Source: Labyrinthula sp. Ha (taxonomy: Eukaryota > Sar > Bigyra > Labyrinthulida > Labyrinthulaceae). Taken from it: a stretch of DNA of 64,000 nucleotides. The position numbers and the translations under genes were made by a program. The notes below the pieces were generated by a model. It saw only the letters and a program-made list of their open reading frames with translations, was not told where the DNA came from and made no database searches. Positions 19,432-31,900 of the stretch are shown here, in pieces. Numbering within the stretch: the stretch's first letter is position 1; each line of letters opens with the position of its first letter. The DNA is taken from positions 124,001 to 188,000 of the forward strand of contig JAALGZ010000044.1 of assembly GCA_015227615.1 (NCBI GenBank), in the 5' to 3' direction.

Positions 19432-22400
19432 ATGTTCAAGCACCATTCTATTTTAGTTTCTCCGAGATTCTGCTTATTAGCTATGTCTCTTCCAGTAACA
19501 TATTTTGGTAAAATTCTTATTTTGTGTCATCTGGTATAACCAAAGTTTTTGGGAGAAAGAGAAAATGATGCTTTAACTATACTACTAGGTTAATATTTAA
19601 CATTGAATAAAAATTTAGCAAAAAAAAACTTTTCGATTATTGCCGTTTTTTATGAGTGATTACAAGCTAGGTTAAATACCTTAATGAGAAGGAATGCTAC
19701 AGCGAACTTTCTTGACAACGAAACAGACCACCATCTATAACCTAAACGCTGTTTGCAGTAGCTCTATCGTTTAATATTATATTTATAGCTGTATTAATTA
19801 GTGTTTATATTAAGTTATAACTTTTCTACTTACCTGCGAACTACAAACTGGTGAGGACTCGCAAATTGAAACTATATGTTCACCATTATAAGATGTAGCG
19901 GACAGTTCCCCATAAAGTGTGTGAAATAAGTTAAATTTGCGTTTATTTTAAAAAGTTTAGTTAGAAAAAACCAAATGGATTGTTTTATTCTTTTTCTCTT
20001 TTCTGCCACAAAAGCACTTTCCCAGAACCTAGGAGACTGGAGCATGTCGTTCAAACATTAGGTATTAGTAATAGCAAGACCGGGTATTACTTAATTCATG
20101 AATTATATACATTAGCTTTGGACTTTCAGCTACATTTCATCTTATATACTGATAAATCAGAAGAAAGTACAATTCGAAGGATCTTCTTACAATTTTGTCT
20201 CTAAGTTTCTATGAAAATTCGAAAAGGTAGACTGTCTAGGAAACTAGTCATATAGGTAGATACGAAAACTAACTTGTTGTGGAAAAATGTGAATTTGAAA
20301 ACTAATTTTTTAAAAGCTATTCCTTAGTCTTTCAGCGCGAGTAAGCAAAATATATTTACCTCAATAATTACAAAAAACAAAATTTTCTCAATCTAGGTTA
20401 AGTATAACACTTAAATAAATGAAAAGATTATTAATTACATTAGGTAACTTTGAGTAGAATTACAAGCTCATCTAGAGATTCAATTTGCATTCTTAGGGTT
20501 TCGGATGTAGCGAGTTTCTGATTGAGCTGAAAATACTAAAAAAAATTCATCCAAGAGCTTGAGCTGATGGTTTATTATGAACCACTGCAGAAAATACTCT
20601 CCTCTTAATTCGGTACTTAATACATTGTTTAAGTTTTCACTATAACTAAGAACGTGTAAAATCCATGCATTGCTCAAGATTCTTATTCTTGAGCTGTGAT
20701 TGGGATCCTAAATTACATTGTCACAAGTCCCGTACTAAAAAGAGGCTATCAAATATCACTAAAAGATAATTTGGTTAAAATGTATAATATTTCTCGCACA
20801 AGACAGATTTTTACAGGGTAAAGGAAGAGTCTGATGTATACTTATTTCATACTAAAATGCGGCTTATATTCAGGTTTCTTTTATTTGACAAGCAGTTTTA
20901 ACTTGTTAACAAACATTTCAATAATATTCCATTTTCGTATCTTTAAGTGAAAAATAAACATAAATTACTGGGCTTTCCTGTAGTGGTCTATATAATTTTT
21001 CAGGTCACAAATTATTATGAAATTATTTTAGTAAAATCTTATTAAAATCCTGGGTTCTTACCTTTACCCACTTCTCCATTTTAGCTAACCATACAAATTA
21101 AAGACTTCATGTTTATTAATATATCCTTGGTTAGACAGAGAGAACATAATACCCTCTATACTTATTATCTTATATAATCAGCAGTTTTTAGGAAAATATA
21201 ATATTGGGATATTAGAAGAGTTAGTCCTAGGGGAAATATTTCTTTTAATGCCCATAGATTATAAGGTCGTACAATATGTAGATTATGAATGTATTTACTA
21301 CAATAGCTCTTAACGACCTGATTTACCATCGAATTTAAACTTTTAAAGCATGTGAAACTTCTATAGATGTACAAAGGGTGAGTCATAATCATCATCTGCA
21401 TAGTTAGCTAGAGTGAAAATATTATACACAACATTGTCTACCACCAATTATATTTTGTAAAAATGCTGTACACATACGAAAAGATTGCGAATATAAGAGT
21501 ATAGTTATTAAGTAATATTTGGTGGATTCAACATATGTTGAAGCCCAAAATATTTCACTTTAGGCTAGGTTTTCATCGATTCCTTGGAAAAGCTTGAGAT
21601 TTGCCAAGACAGAACATCCTCTCAAATTTAGTGCATAAATCAAGGCTAAGAACTCCATAGCAATAAAGACTTACAGAGTGTTTGATCTTAAAAAATGAAT
21701 TGGAATTCTTGTTTCAAATAGCAATAATTCTATACTGATCCTATTATGCCAGATCTCTTTTCTATGCACAAGTGATCGTATTTGCTGTATTGATAAGAAA
21801 ATTAAAAAGTACATATTAAATAATTATTAATAAATTTTTTGTTAACCCGTGCCTGAAAGGGTTAACTTAAATGCAATAACTAGAAAATAAGAAAGTCGAG
21901 CCATGGTTTGGTAACATTATTTTCTGCTTAAGGCGGTAGTTTGCGTACAAGTTATTATTAGCTAGTTGAGAAGCAACAGCTGTGATATTAGTCAAGATGT
22001 TTTATCTCAAGCACCATTAAGTCATAAATGTCTGCGTGTCATAACTCAGGAAGTGAATCTCTTTAAACTTCACTAGTGTCCTATTCTGGACTTAATTGTA
22101 CCGGTGCTGTCTCATGCTAGAGGAGATTTGAGCATACTAGCTCAAAAATTTTAAGATTAAATAATTATCATTTAGATTTTAAATCTGCTCTGATTATTGG
22201 TTTTCTTTTCTTTCATTATTTATGATTCTTCTTTCTACAGTTTGTTTAAATGAACCGACGAAAAAAAACCAAAATAAACTTAATATTCCGAATCCAAATA
22301 ATACTACCTATCCAGCCCTAACTAGCGGCACTAAATCTGATTTTGGACAGGAGAGCTCTTCATTGACAATTGGCATCTGGGTCATGAAAACATTAATTAT

Positions 22401-25400
22401 TTTATATTCTAATAAGTTCTAGAATTTAATGCGAAAATCCAAAAGTGATATAAGCTTATGCAGAGGTCTTATTCATAATGACACTTGTTAGTTTAATGTA
22501 ACAGCCTAAACAGAAATATTTACGTACCTATATTACAAATCGCTTTCATGTGCTTCTTGATAGACCCCAAAATAATTTCTTTAATCTTTAGAAAAGTCTA
22601 AACTAGATTATATGCGGATCGAACACAATATATTGTTTATTTCTCTTACATACTTTATGAAAATCCTTGCTGTAAGCAAGAGACGAGTAAGAAACTAAAA
22701 GGAGCTTCTTGTCACTGCTATGCTCCAAGAAACACCAGCTAATAAGACAGCCACCTATTGTTACTCAAATTCTGTTGTAGCTTGATAATAGATGTACCTT
22801 TACCTATAATTAAAACCAATATACAGAAAACTCTGTAAAAAATGAAACTATTATGGTAGGTATGTTTCGTTCCGTTGAGGATGATCTACCCCCCCCCCCC
22901 GAGATAATGCCTTTCATTTGTATACCTTTAACCAATTGAAGCTTTGTCCTATTGTTATGCCCAATGTAAAAGGTTTTTAAAAGAATATCCGAGTAATTGC
23001 TGCTACACCGAGCTTTTCATTTGCGAGAATTGTGTTGCAGACGTTAAATAAAAAGCGAAACAGTCTCATCATCATGGAATGCCTCACTTGGCATCTCCAT
23101 CCTCAGATAACATTCATCCAACTTCCGATTTGATCACAATAACAAAGCAATAAATCAGACAACCAATCAAGTGAATCACGATGAAATATCAGCAATATTT
23201 ATTAATAATATTTTCTGATCACTGCTTAAGATATATTAGACAATATTATCTCCTAGATGTTGAAAATATACAGTTAGAAACATTAAAGCACATCATCTAG
23301 AAACCATGGAAGTACCATAGGTTTGTAATAAAAGGTCTTGGAATAACCAAGTACTAGCGTCTACAGAACTATAATACGGTACTTACCTTTCCAAGTTCAG
23401 TAATACTGGTAAGATGTGGGCACGAAATTGAGTCTATGTCACCCTTAGATTCAGCCCTTGTTGAGCTTGTACAAACAGTTTGCACAAGAACAGCCTCACT
23501 TAAAGTAATAAGTATTTCTAAAGGATATTTTAATTATAAATAAGTACCAGAATCAAATACTCTTTTCATTTGGTTCTCGGTATAGGTATCATTATTAGAA
23601 ATATTGTGTGATTCCAATGATGTTGGAAGTTTAGATGATGACGAGTTTAATGAAGCTGAATACCAACCGACAAATAGCACCTTGTATTGATTCTTCTCGG
23701 ATTCCAGTTCGATTTCGTGCATTTACAGGGCATTCTGAATAAACTTAGGTATTTTGCTAGATTTGATAACTGATGCTTCAAAGAGGAAACAATATCATCC
23801 TCATAGGTTGGTCAGATCTGATGTCGAAAAACTTGGTTAATCGTGATAATTTACTTGTTTAGTACAACAGGAATTAATAAGTTTTTCAGAAGAGAAATAC
23901 ATGAAGGGTAGAATCGAGTCCATGGTCGGCCTTATTAATAAGAAAACACTTCGTTTATTTGTAAATGTAATCTTGCTTAAATTTTATTCACTTAGACTCC
24001 TTTCTGTTAAAGCTTTGGTAAGACGAGTGTATCTTTGTATAGTTTTAGAGATCACATGCCTCGGTACTAGGCAAGCTTTTTTAAAGCCACTTGGGAATTT
24101 AATATTCAATTTACCTTTTCTTAATTTACTTAATTCACTTTTTAAAGCCCATTTCAGCTTTTTTCATATCAATGGTGGTCTGAGCGAACTGTAGTTTCAA
24201 TCAACCCTAATGTGCTCAATTTTTTACCACCTTTATGATTCTGATTTTTCTGCTCTAATTATTTGGAAGTCACCTTTCTAAGTTGCAAGTACTCTGTAGG
24301 TTAAAGGAATAATATAAACTAAAATATAGGATCAAGGATCTAGGGCAATAAACTCTGTCTTGTTGTAACATGGGAGTAACATTTACTCAAAATTTGAGAT
24401 CTCAGGACAGCATGATATAACAAAGTTATACATACATTCTCCTTGAAAAAGTGTATAAGGAATGACACCGCTTCTCTTCACTGTAACACTCTGATATTAG
24501 ACTACTCCGGTTTTAAGGTTTAGGTTCAAGGTATCTTAGATTTGCATTTCGCATTAATTTCTTTCTATGCAGTTACTTTTTTCTCTATTTTTTCTTCATT
24601 GGCTTCTTCGTTACACTCAGTTTCCCGTTTAATCACCAATCTTATAAGTTTGGATGACATTAGATGCTTCATCATTGGAGTGATACGTCTGCCACGAGTA
24701 GTTCTGCGATGCCTTTAAATCAATCTTTATTCTATTATTCTGGTACAGAGCTATTCCTTAAATGGATGGTGCCGTGGCATGAGAAAAAGAAAGATATAGC
24801 CTCGCGGGATTAGAACAGCCATCGAAGCTGTAAGACTACTTCATTAGAAGTTCATATAGGCTCTCATGTGCTATGAAGGATTACTGTATTAATGTTTGGG
24901 ACAGGGGACCCCGCGACATCTTAGTCTAGCATCTTAAACCATTAGCTAGGAGAAACACCTGCTTTGGTAACCCTGCGTAATATATGCACCAGCGAAATTG
25001 TGAACCCTCTTGTTCTTGCTTCATCAGAGCCACTGCTTTTCTGACTAACACCTAGGTATTATACTTTGGACAGGTGGCGCATATTAAGCTGAAAATAGAG
25101 AAAAAATCGCTTCTGTAACAGCATAACAAACGTCCATAAAAGCACCCTTCAAACAAGTTGGTAGCCAAAGGTTATCTTGAGCGAGGTGATGAAAATGTTA
25201 TGAGCACCGAGGGCGTTTGATGCGATACTAATTTTTGTCGCGGTGTAGCAGGACAGCATATTATCTAGGGAAAAGAGTCTACCTTCTTTAGTTTCTCTTG
25301 CCTTTGAAATCTAAGTGCTGTGTCTAAGCAGAACTCAAAGTGGCAACATTAGTTGTAACTCGCTGAAAAAGTATTTCAAATATTAAGAGTTTAACAGAGT

Positions 25401-26871
25401 AGTGGCTACTGTGCTCGGAAGAAGTAGGTTTCTAGCATAGAAGATGTGTTATGTTCATTGATGGGACTGGAATATTGATAAGATGACCATTGCTTTATTT
25501 CCCGGTAGGCAGGAGACCCTAGGGTGGAACTAGCCTCTCCTCTCCTAACAGGAAATTGTGATGAGAGAATGAATCCGAATATCTTGTATTCTCATCTTCC
25601 CGAAACTAGGATTCCCGAAAGTAAAGACAAGCTGAAAACATGGAGTAAGATATTAAAAAAAACTATTGAAGCAGAGGATAACTTTCAAATCAGCAAATAA
25701 CTTGTATCTTGGCTTTTTTTTTATTTCAATTAATATTTTAGTCATTTATCGGTACATAATGTTACCTGAGCAACTTTCATAGAGCGACAACCTTGGCTCA
25801 AGTAAATATGTCTTTACTGCTGTGATAACGGAACATCGGGGGTATTCTGGTAATAAAATTTTAATTTAATGAAAAGATAAGTATACTCCCTTGGTCTGAA
25901 GTTTTATCTTTCTTTCCCTTCGTTGACCACTGTCTGCCAGAATGAAATAGAAGTACTAAGTAATTTCTCTAAGATCCAATTCGAAAATGAAAATTCTGAA
26001 AGAACTGGAGAAACAAGTTGAATAACACAGGTCGATAAGTTATCATTATTCTATCTACTCGCAAATCATTTTAATACATGATGACCATCACCAGGTCTGT
26101 TTTCTAGCGAGTCTCTAGTATCTCTTTAGGAACAAGAAAGACAACAGTAGTTATTAGATTTAACTAAACATCCAAAAAGTATCAATGTTTTAGCACTTTT
26201 CCAAGAATAATTATATTTTATTCTTAAATTGGTTTCATCTAAAGGGGTGGGTAGAGAGTAGCTGCTGAAGTTTCTCAAAAAATCGAAGAGTTCAAAGTCT
26301 ACTGAGACGAGAAATTGGTCTCGAAATATAAACAAAATCCCGTCATCATTTATGTGTAGTCATGAAATATTAAAAGCCGAATGGTTTCGTTCTTTAAATA
26401 CTGATGGTTTGAAAAAAATACTTGTTATACAGCTTTCAATTATACCAAGCTAGTTCCGGTAACATATTTTGTATACGTGAAACTTAATTATTCCAAACCA
26501 AAATCTTCAATACAGTAATATAATTAAATGGTTTAAATATATTCTTCTTTAAATATAATCCGTGATCATCTTTTAAATTCCTATATTATTGTAAGTTGGT
26601 TTATATTGTACTGAATCTTCCCAGTCGCTATTTTTTGTACAGTCGAAAAGTGTTCTGGTAATTAAGGTATTTATTAAATATATTATAAATATAATACTAA
26701 ATTTATTAAAGATCACATATTATCAACGGAACTTTAAGATTGAAATAAAAAATCGCATATACATTACCCAACCGCATTGAACAAATACTTAACTTCTTCA
26801 AATCAATCTAATTAGAACAAAACTTACACACTTAAAGCAGTTAGTACACATATTTAAATTTCTTTTTTACA
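19432..26871. other. Gene-free stretch, 7.4 kb
   Basis: No frame here shows a known domain; the longest open frames (60-100 codons) fit chance. Base composition is mixed and locally GC-rich (near 24.7-25.6 kb), distinctly higher than in the flanking genes. A run of 12 C lies at 22889-22900. A tRNA-like patch at 24905-24965 does not fold. From about 26.35 kb the DNA turns very AT-rich, marking the edge of the next gene island. Confidence 0.6.
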
Positions 26872-28026
26872 ATGTGCTTTGATTTTACTGTCGGAGGAAC
26901 CTGTGGATTGGCTTCATACTGCGATGTCGAATTAGACGTATGTGTTTGTGATAAAGGATGGAAACAAAGTTTAGAAATGATTTATTTTCCTTTCACAAAA
27001 GAGAGAAATCAATTTAATCAATCTTTTGTTGAACCAGAACTTCCTTGTTCCAGAAATACTAATCTCCTCTTCTCTTTCTTTTGTATGTCGTTAATTACGT
27101 CAGTCTGTTCACTTATATTTCATTTACCTTTACTTAAGACACATAAAAGAAGAAAAAGACAATTTCCACTTTTATTATGTTTTGTAACTTTCTCAATTGC
27201 AAGTGGATCAAGAATGTATGACTTAGATAAAAATTATGCAGAAGATTCCTTATATACTGTATTTCTAGTTATTTCAACTTTCTTACTTAATGTAAGTGTT
27301 ACAGTTTTTATATCAAAGTTTGTTTCATATCATTTAAAAAAGTTACAAAAAAATATGAGTACTCCTATGTTGTTATTTGGTTTCGATCTCTTCAAACTCT
27401 TGAAGTATTTAATTCCTGTTCAACTTGTTTATTTATTTGTTTTAAGTCCTTTACAACTCTTTCCTTTATTCTTTGATGAAAAAACAGCTGGATCTTTATT
27501 TTATACATTTTGTTTTTTTCAAGGATTAAATATTCTTCAAGTTGGTTTTTTTACTTATTTTGCTTTAAACGGAATAATTAGAGATATGAAAATATTAGGT
27601 GAAGATTTATCTCCAGAACAAAAAAAAGTAAATAAATTTTATTTATATTGTACTGAAGCAATACCAAATATAAAAAAGATGATTAGAATTACTTTAGGTT
27701 TCACAGTTTGTTTTGGATTAAGTGCTTTACTTTACTGTGTTTCTTATAGGTTTGAGTTTTTTATGAGTTATGTTTTTGCTCTTTCAGGTTTTGGTTTTAG
27801 TCTTATGTCTTCTGTGATAGGATATTCGTTCACTAGAAATACGTTAATTGGAAAAAAATTAAGACAAAGTAGTACTGCAGGTGTAAAGACATCTTTCACA
27901 GGGAATATAGATAATAGTTCAGTAGTTAGAAGAGCTTCATCTTCCGTTAGAACTGAAAAGAAAGGTTCTTTTCAAGTTACACAATCGGAAGTGCAGCTTC
28001 ATTTACAAAAAGATATTTCAGTTTAG
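26872..28026 (+). CDS. EGF-like, seven-helix membrane protein
   Basis: A 384-residue polytopic protein ending in TAG. Residues 2-30 hold an EGF-like cysteine pattern (C-G-L-A-S-Y-C-D...C-V-C-D-K-G-W). After a CSRNTNLL step come about seven hydrophobic segments, near residues 62-83, 98-115, 124-147, 167-195, 205-235, 265-290 and 295-315. The C-terminal tail of about 65 residues is Ser/Arg-rich and lacks cysteines, so it looks like a cytoplasmic, phosphorylatable tail. The arrangement is that of a GPCR-like receptor with an extracellular cysteine module, but I recognise no class motif such as DRY or NPxxY. No cleavable signal peptide is evident; the N-terminus may start in an upstream exon that I cannot find. 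The gene is intronless, very AT-rich, and on the same strand as the RING gene 160 bp downstream. Confidence 0.75.
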   Translation: MCFDFTVGGTCGLASYCDVELDVCVCDKGWKQSLEMIYFPFTKERNQFNQSFVEPELPCSRNTNLLFSFFCMSLITSVCSLIFHLPLLKTHKRRKRQFPLLLCFVTFSIASGSRMYDLDKNYAEDSLYTVFLVISTFLLNVSVTVFISKFVSYHLKKLQKNMSTPMLLFGFDLFKLLKYLIPVQLVYLFVLSPLQLFPLFFDEKTAGSLFYTFCFFQGLNILQVGFFTYFALNGIIRDMKILGEDLSPEQKKVNKFYLYCTEAIPNIKKMIRITLGFTVCFGLSALLYCVSYRFEFFMSYVFALSGFGFSLMSSVIGYSFTRNTLIGKKLRQSSTAGVKTSFTGNIDNSSVVRRASSSVRTEKKGSFQVTQSEVQLHLQKDISV

Positions 28027-28082
28027 TTAAATAGTCAAGTTTTTTTTTCTCGTCTTGCTTTGGTTCTAGTAGATTGTCTAAT

Positions 28083-28187
28083 ATGGCCAGCTCAAAATTG
28101 CCCAAAATTCCTGAGAAAAGTAAAGAAAATAACGAACCTATAGAACAAAAAGTTTTGCATCCCTTGATACGATCAACAGTAGAATAA
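28083..28187 (+). promoter_or_regulatory. Upstream open reading frame before the RING gene
   Basis: A 34-codon frame, starting ATGGCCAGC and ending TAA, finishes 2 nt before the ATG of the RING-H2 gene. Lys/Glu/Pro-rich, no known motif. Its position suggests it could lower translation of the downstream frame or allow reinitiation. I tested short GT...AG introns that would fuse it to the RING frame; the only phase-compatible ones are far longer than the 27-31 nt typical here. Confidence 0.35.
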
Positions 28188-28189
28188 TA

Positions 28190-28975
28190 ATGACAGATGA
28201 TGTTGAATTTATAGAGGAATATTCCTCATACCCATCTTCTACTGCAGAGCCTAATGTACAGCGAAGAAGGAAACGAAGAAAGAGACAAACTGATAACAGC
28301 GAACCCATATACCTGGATGACGACATTCCACAAACTTCTCAAGTCTCGGATGTTGAGTTTTTGTTTGAAACAACAGAATTAGATGATTCAGAATCTATAC
28401 TATTATATTCATCTGATTCTGAAAATTCGAGTTTTTCCGGCTCTTTGGTGCAAAGTGAAACAGATCAAACAGAAGAAAATGTAGTCACAGATTTTGCTTA
28501 TGATTTTATGATGGTCAATAATATTATGAGGATGTTCCAGAATAATTATGGACCACAATTTAGTCATTTTGTATCAAGATTTCCGCCAAGGTTTCATCCC
28601 GCTATAACCGAGTTTGTCGGTACAAACGAAAATGCGGCTGCTCTAGAAAGCGATTATTTAGAGATGATAACAAGGAGGCTTGGATCAGTAAAGCAAGATC
28701 GATGGAGAAGGAGGTCAAAGGAAGTTATTCGGAGTATAAAAAAGTTTAAATATAAAGAATTGAAGGTTGAAGGTGTTGAAATTATTGAGGATAAATCAAC
28801 CGAAGAAAGTTGTTTAATATGTTTGGATAAATATAAAAATAAAGATTTTGTTAAAAGATTGAGGTGTGATCATCTGTGGCATGCAAAATGTATTGATACT
28901 TGGTTGAAAGATAATTCAACATGTCCTTTTTGTAAGTGTGAGGTTGAAGGAGAGCTTGATCTGACAACCTCATAG
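28190..28975 (+). CDS. RING-H2 finger protein, probable E3 ubiquitin ligase
   Basis: A 261-residue protein. The first 90 residues are acidic and Ser-rich with a basic QRRRKRRKRQ patch near residue 25 that could act as a nuclear-localisation signal. The middle (about 100-200) is helical and charged. Residues 207-245 form a canonical RING-H2 finger, C-x2-C-x14-C-x1-H-x2-H-x2-C-x10-C-x2-C, with the hydrophobic Ile after the first cysteine pair and the W-L-K dipeptide region that bind E2 enzymes, and a Pro before the last Cys pair. RING-H2 proteins transfer ubiquitin from an E2 to substrates; the substrate is unknown. There is no membrane segment, so it is probably cytosolic or nuclear. It ends in TAG and has no intron. 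The Ser/Asp/Glu repeats with SDS-type motifs near residues 70-90 resemble SUMO-interaction surroundings, but that is only a guess. Confidence 0.85.
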   Translation: MTDDVEFIEEYSSYPSSTAEPNVQRRRKRRKRQTDNSEPIYLDDDIPQTSQVSDVEFLFETTELDDSESILLYSSDSENSSFSGSLVQSETDQTEENVVTDFAYDFMMVNNIMRMFQNNYGPQFSHFVSRFPPRFHPAITEFVGTNENAAALESDYLEMITRRLGSVKQDRWRRRSKEVIRSIKKFKYKELKVEGVEIIEDKSTEESCLICLDKYKNKDFVKRLRCDHLWHAKCIDTWLKDNSTCPFCKCEVEGELDLTTS

Positions 28976-31900
28976 TACAGGGTTTCATATGATTAGTTAT
29001 TTTACATGATTTTCGAAGGACAAAACAATTCTGTTAAGTGTGATATAACATATAAGCAAGGTTCAATAGACGCTTTAGTTTGATTTGTAGAAGTATTCTG
29101 GGCAAGAAAAGGAACAAGAACTTTCTCGTAATTGGATTAAGTGAGCAGTATTTTCAGTTTTGGTTCAAAGTCATTAACTAGGTGAGATTAGGTAGTAGGT
29201 GTAGCGAAGCCTAAGTCATCTCTTACAGTCTTTCTTGTTAGATTGCCGATGCGACATACTTCTGGACAAACAAGGTTAAGAATGTTTTTCTTTGCTTGAT
29301 GTAACTCTAGTTACTTTTCCTAAGGACTACAAGAACTTAACCAATATGCAGATCCAGACATTTGCAGCAGAGAAGAATTGCTTAAGATTAACTTTTTTAT
29401 TACGTCAGGAACTTGAGTGAGGAGATTTTACAAAATTTAATTCACGATGTAACATTAGCGGTACCTGTGGGCAGTTATGAATTCTTCACATTAGGTTCTA
29501 AAGGGAGTTGGAGATATCCAAGCGAAAAGTTGAGATTAACAGGTCCTAGTATATAACAAGATAATTTTGCACAATGCCAGCAAAAAAATTTGAACTACTG
29601 AAATGTTAAAGTTTGGGTTCGACAATGAAAATAAGGCACAGGGTCAATTTTGCAGTACATTGTGCACACAAAAAATTAGGTTAATAAGACACCTTCCAGA
29701 TGAATATTTAAACTGAGAGATTGTATGAGGCGGATTAGTTTTTCAAACTTTAGAGCCACTGGCAATAGTTCATCAAGCAGCTTTGTTATACTTTCTAACC
29801 AGTAATAAGTATATTTCGTAGCGAACTGCTTACCTAGAGAACTCAATGAAGACCTGTGGTGCAAATTTAGGGCTCTGATACAACCTTGGAATGGTAATGC
29901 CATATATTGTAACCATTTGACTTTGGGAGTTGCATTAAATTCTGTCTCGCAATAGTAGCTGGGGTGAAAACACGGCTAATAGCTGTCATTTACAACTACA
30001 AGAACACGTAGATTTTTAAAATAAATTCTTAGCATCCTTGTTCACCTAGAGTATAAGATGGTGAACAAGTTAAGCTTCCTAGGAAGTTATTTTATCGATT
30101 TCGCTTTATACAGGATCTCACGCCATGATGTAAGTTTTTTAATCCGAGTGCAGGAAACCTCAATGATTGTGAAAAAAACAGTGATTGATAGTCCTCCTCC
30201 TGTATAACCTGTTTTCATGTGAGAATCAGTACACAAGTTTTAATTTTCTGTAGCAAATTGGCTTGTAGTGTCCATATTATTCAGCTACATGTCGGAAATT
30301 GATAGGCCTCCAGGAAATCAGCATAATCTGAAGGTAAATGCCATACAACTAACTGTACAAACCTTGTTTCCTGTTCAATAGGCACAGTTCCTTAATCATT
30401 ACCTAGGAGAATCAAGAAAACAAGGTGCAAGAATAATGTTTAGCTTTGCATTATATAGATAAAACTGTAAATAATAATTTCACGGCGATGTAAAAAAATA
30501 ACTAAGTTCTTCTTAGAGCGAACCAGTTAGAGGAAGCCACTTAGTACTCTGAAAACTAGCTGAAAGGCACCTAATACTAAAAGAACATCTGAACACTTGA
30601 GAAAGGTCCAACTCTAATGCAAAGAGAGTGCGAAGCTGCTTAATCAAGGTCTCTGTAGCTGTTAATGCTATTCATGCTAAGATTTTTTTTCTATTTACAG
30701 CGAGCAGCTTTAGGATAAATGCTTTGAATGTAATGTAGCTGGAGAGCCCTAAGCAGCAGACCCACTTTGACTATGTTAGAGATACTTCTTCCTAAGCAAA
30801 AGCTTGGGATGGCTAAAAGAGCTGTTGTGAAATTGTAGTAACTAATGAATACATGTTTCCACAGTTAACCTGCTAAGAAATATTATTCCACTTTATTTTT
30901 ATTCACACCTAGGGACAGATCTTGTTTGCCTCACAATTTATTTCTAAGTTTTAAGATATATTTTTGTTTTTGATAATTATAATTAATTACCCAACTTTTT
31001 AAAGTCACAACTGATAATCTATTGAAAAATGTAAAAAACAAAAGAAATTGATTATAATCAAGTTACTTGGTGATAAACAGAATAAAAAGAGAACCAGCTG
31101 ATGATTTTTCACTTTTACCAGAATGCATTCCTAAGTTTACCTGAAGAGATCCTAATTTTCTATTAGGCTAGACAAATGACTCTAGTCCTTGGTTTTGACT
31201 CTGGAGAATGCGCTTCGATTAATTCCAAAGTATACAGATGAAAAAGTTAATTTATCGTATCGCGTGAGTGGAAAGAGAAGCAAAACAATAGTTCAATTTA
31301 ATACCTGTATTATGAATGACTCCTTCTGGTTACTCGTAGTTTATACTACTGTTACTGCTTAACACCCTGACAGAATAATAAGAGTAGGGTACGACCTATT
31401 TCTATTCTAAAGCATATTGTTACCTAACTAATGCACTTGTTAACTTGATTTCAACTTCCCTGAAGTATTTCTTGTTCAAACTTTACACAGTCCATAGAAA
31501 CTCAAATTGGAAATAGCATATGATTGGTGACGATCTTGCAGTTATCAGCTCCGCACCGACTAATACACACATGGTCAGTAATTAACGATTGTAGGTCTGA
31601 AATGAGGTATTTACCGGATGTTGCTCTGATAGGGCCATGGCAATGGAAACATTTACTGGAAGCTAAAGAGTTTATACCAAAGGGGAAGAAAAATTTAGCA
31701 ATTTTACCCTGAAACCTTTTCAAAATGAGTGACCACCAGATGGACCGCGCCATTCAGAACAAAAAATGTCTAATAATTTTCCACAAAGGATAGGTAAACC
31801 CCATTGATTCGCAGTAATGTTCGTGGAAGTAATGTTGCAATTTACTTTGTTGTTTTGTGCACTTGCCAGATAGTTGAACCTTTTACAAATATATATGAGA

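Noticed and set aside
21350-21400. YADD-like tetrapeptide on the minus strand
   Set aside because: No flanking reverse-transcriptase blocks; stops follow within a few codons.
22889-22900. Run of 12 C, and similar G/C runs at 54454-54464 and near 59.2-59.3 kb
   Set aside because: Simple homopolymers with no associated structure; not reported as regulatory.
24905-24965. tRNA-like stretch on the minus strand (TAGCTAATGGTTTAAG with a GCGGGGTCCCC end)
   Set aside because: It resembles A- and B-box spacing, but the D, anticodon and T stems do not pair; the apparent anticodon arm is a direct rather than an inverted repeat.
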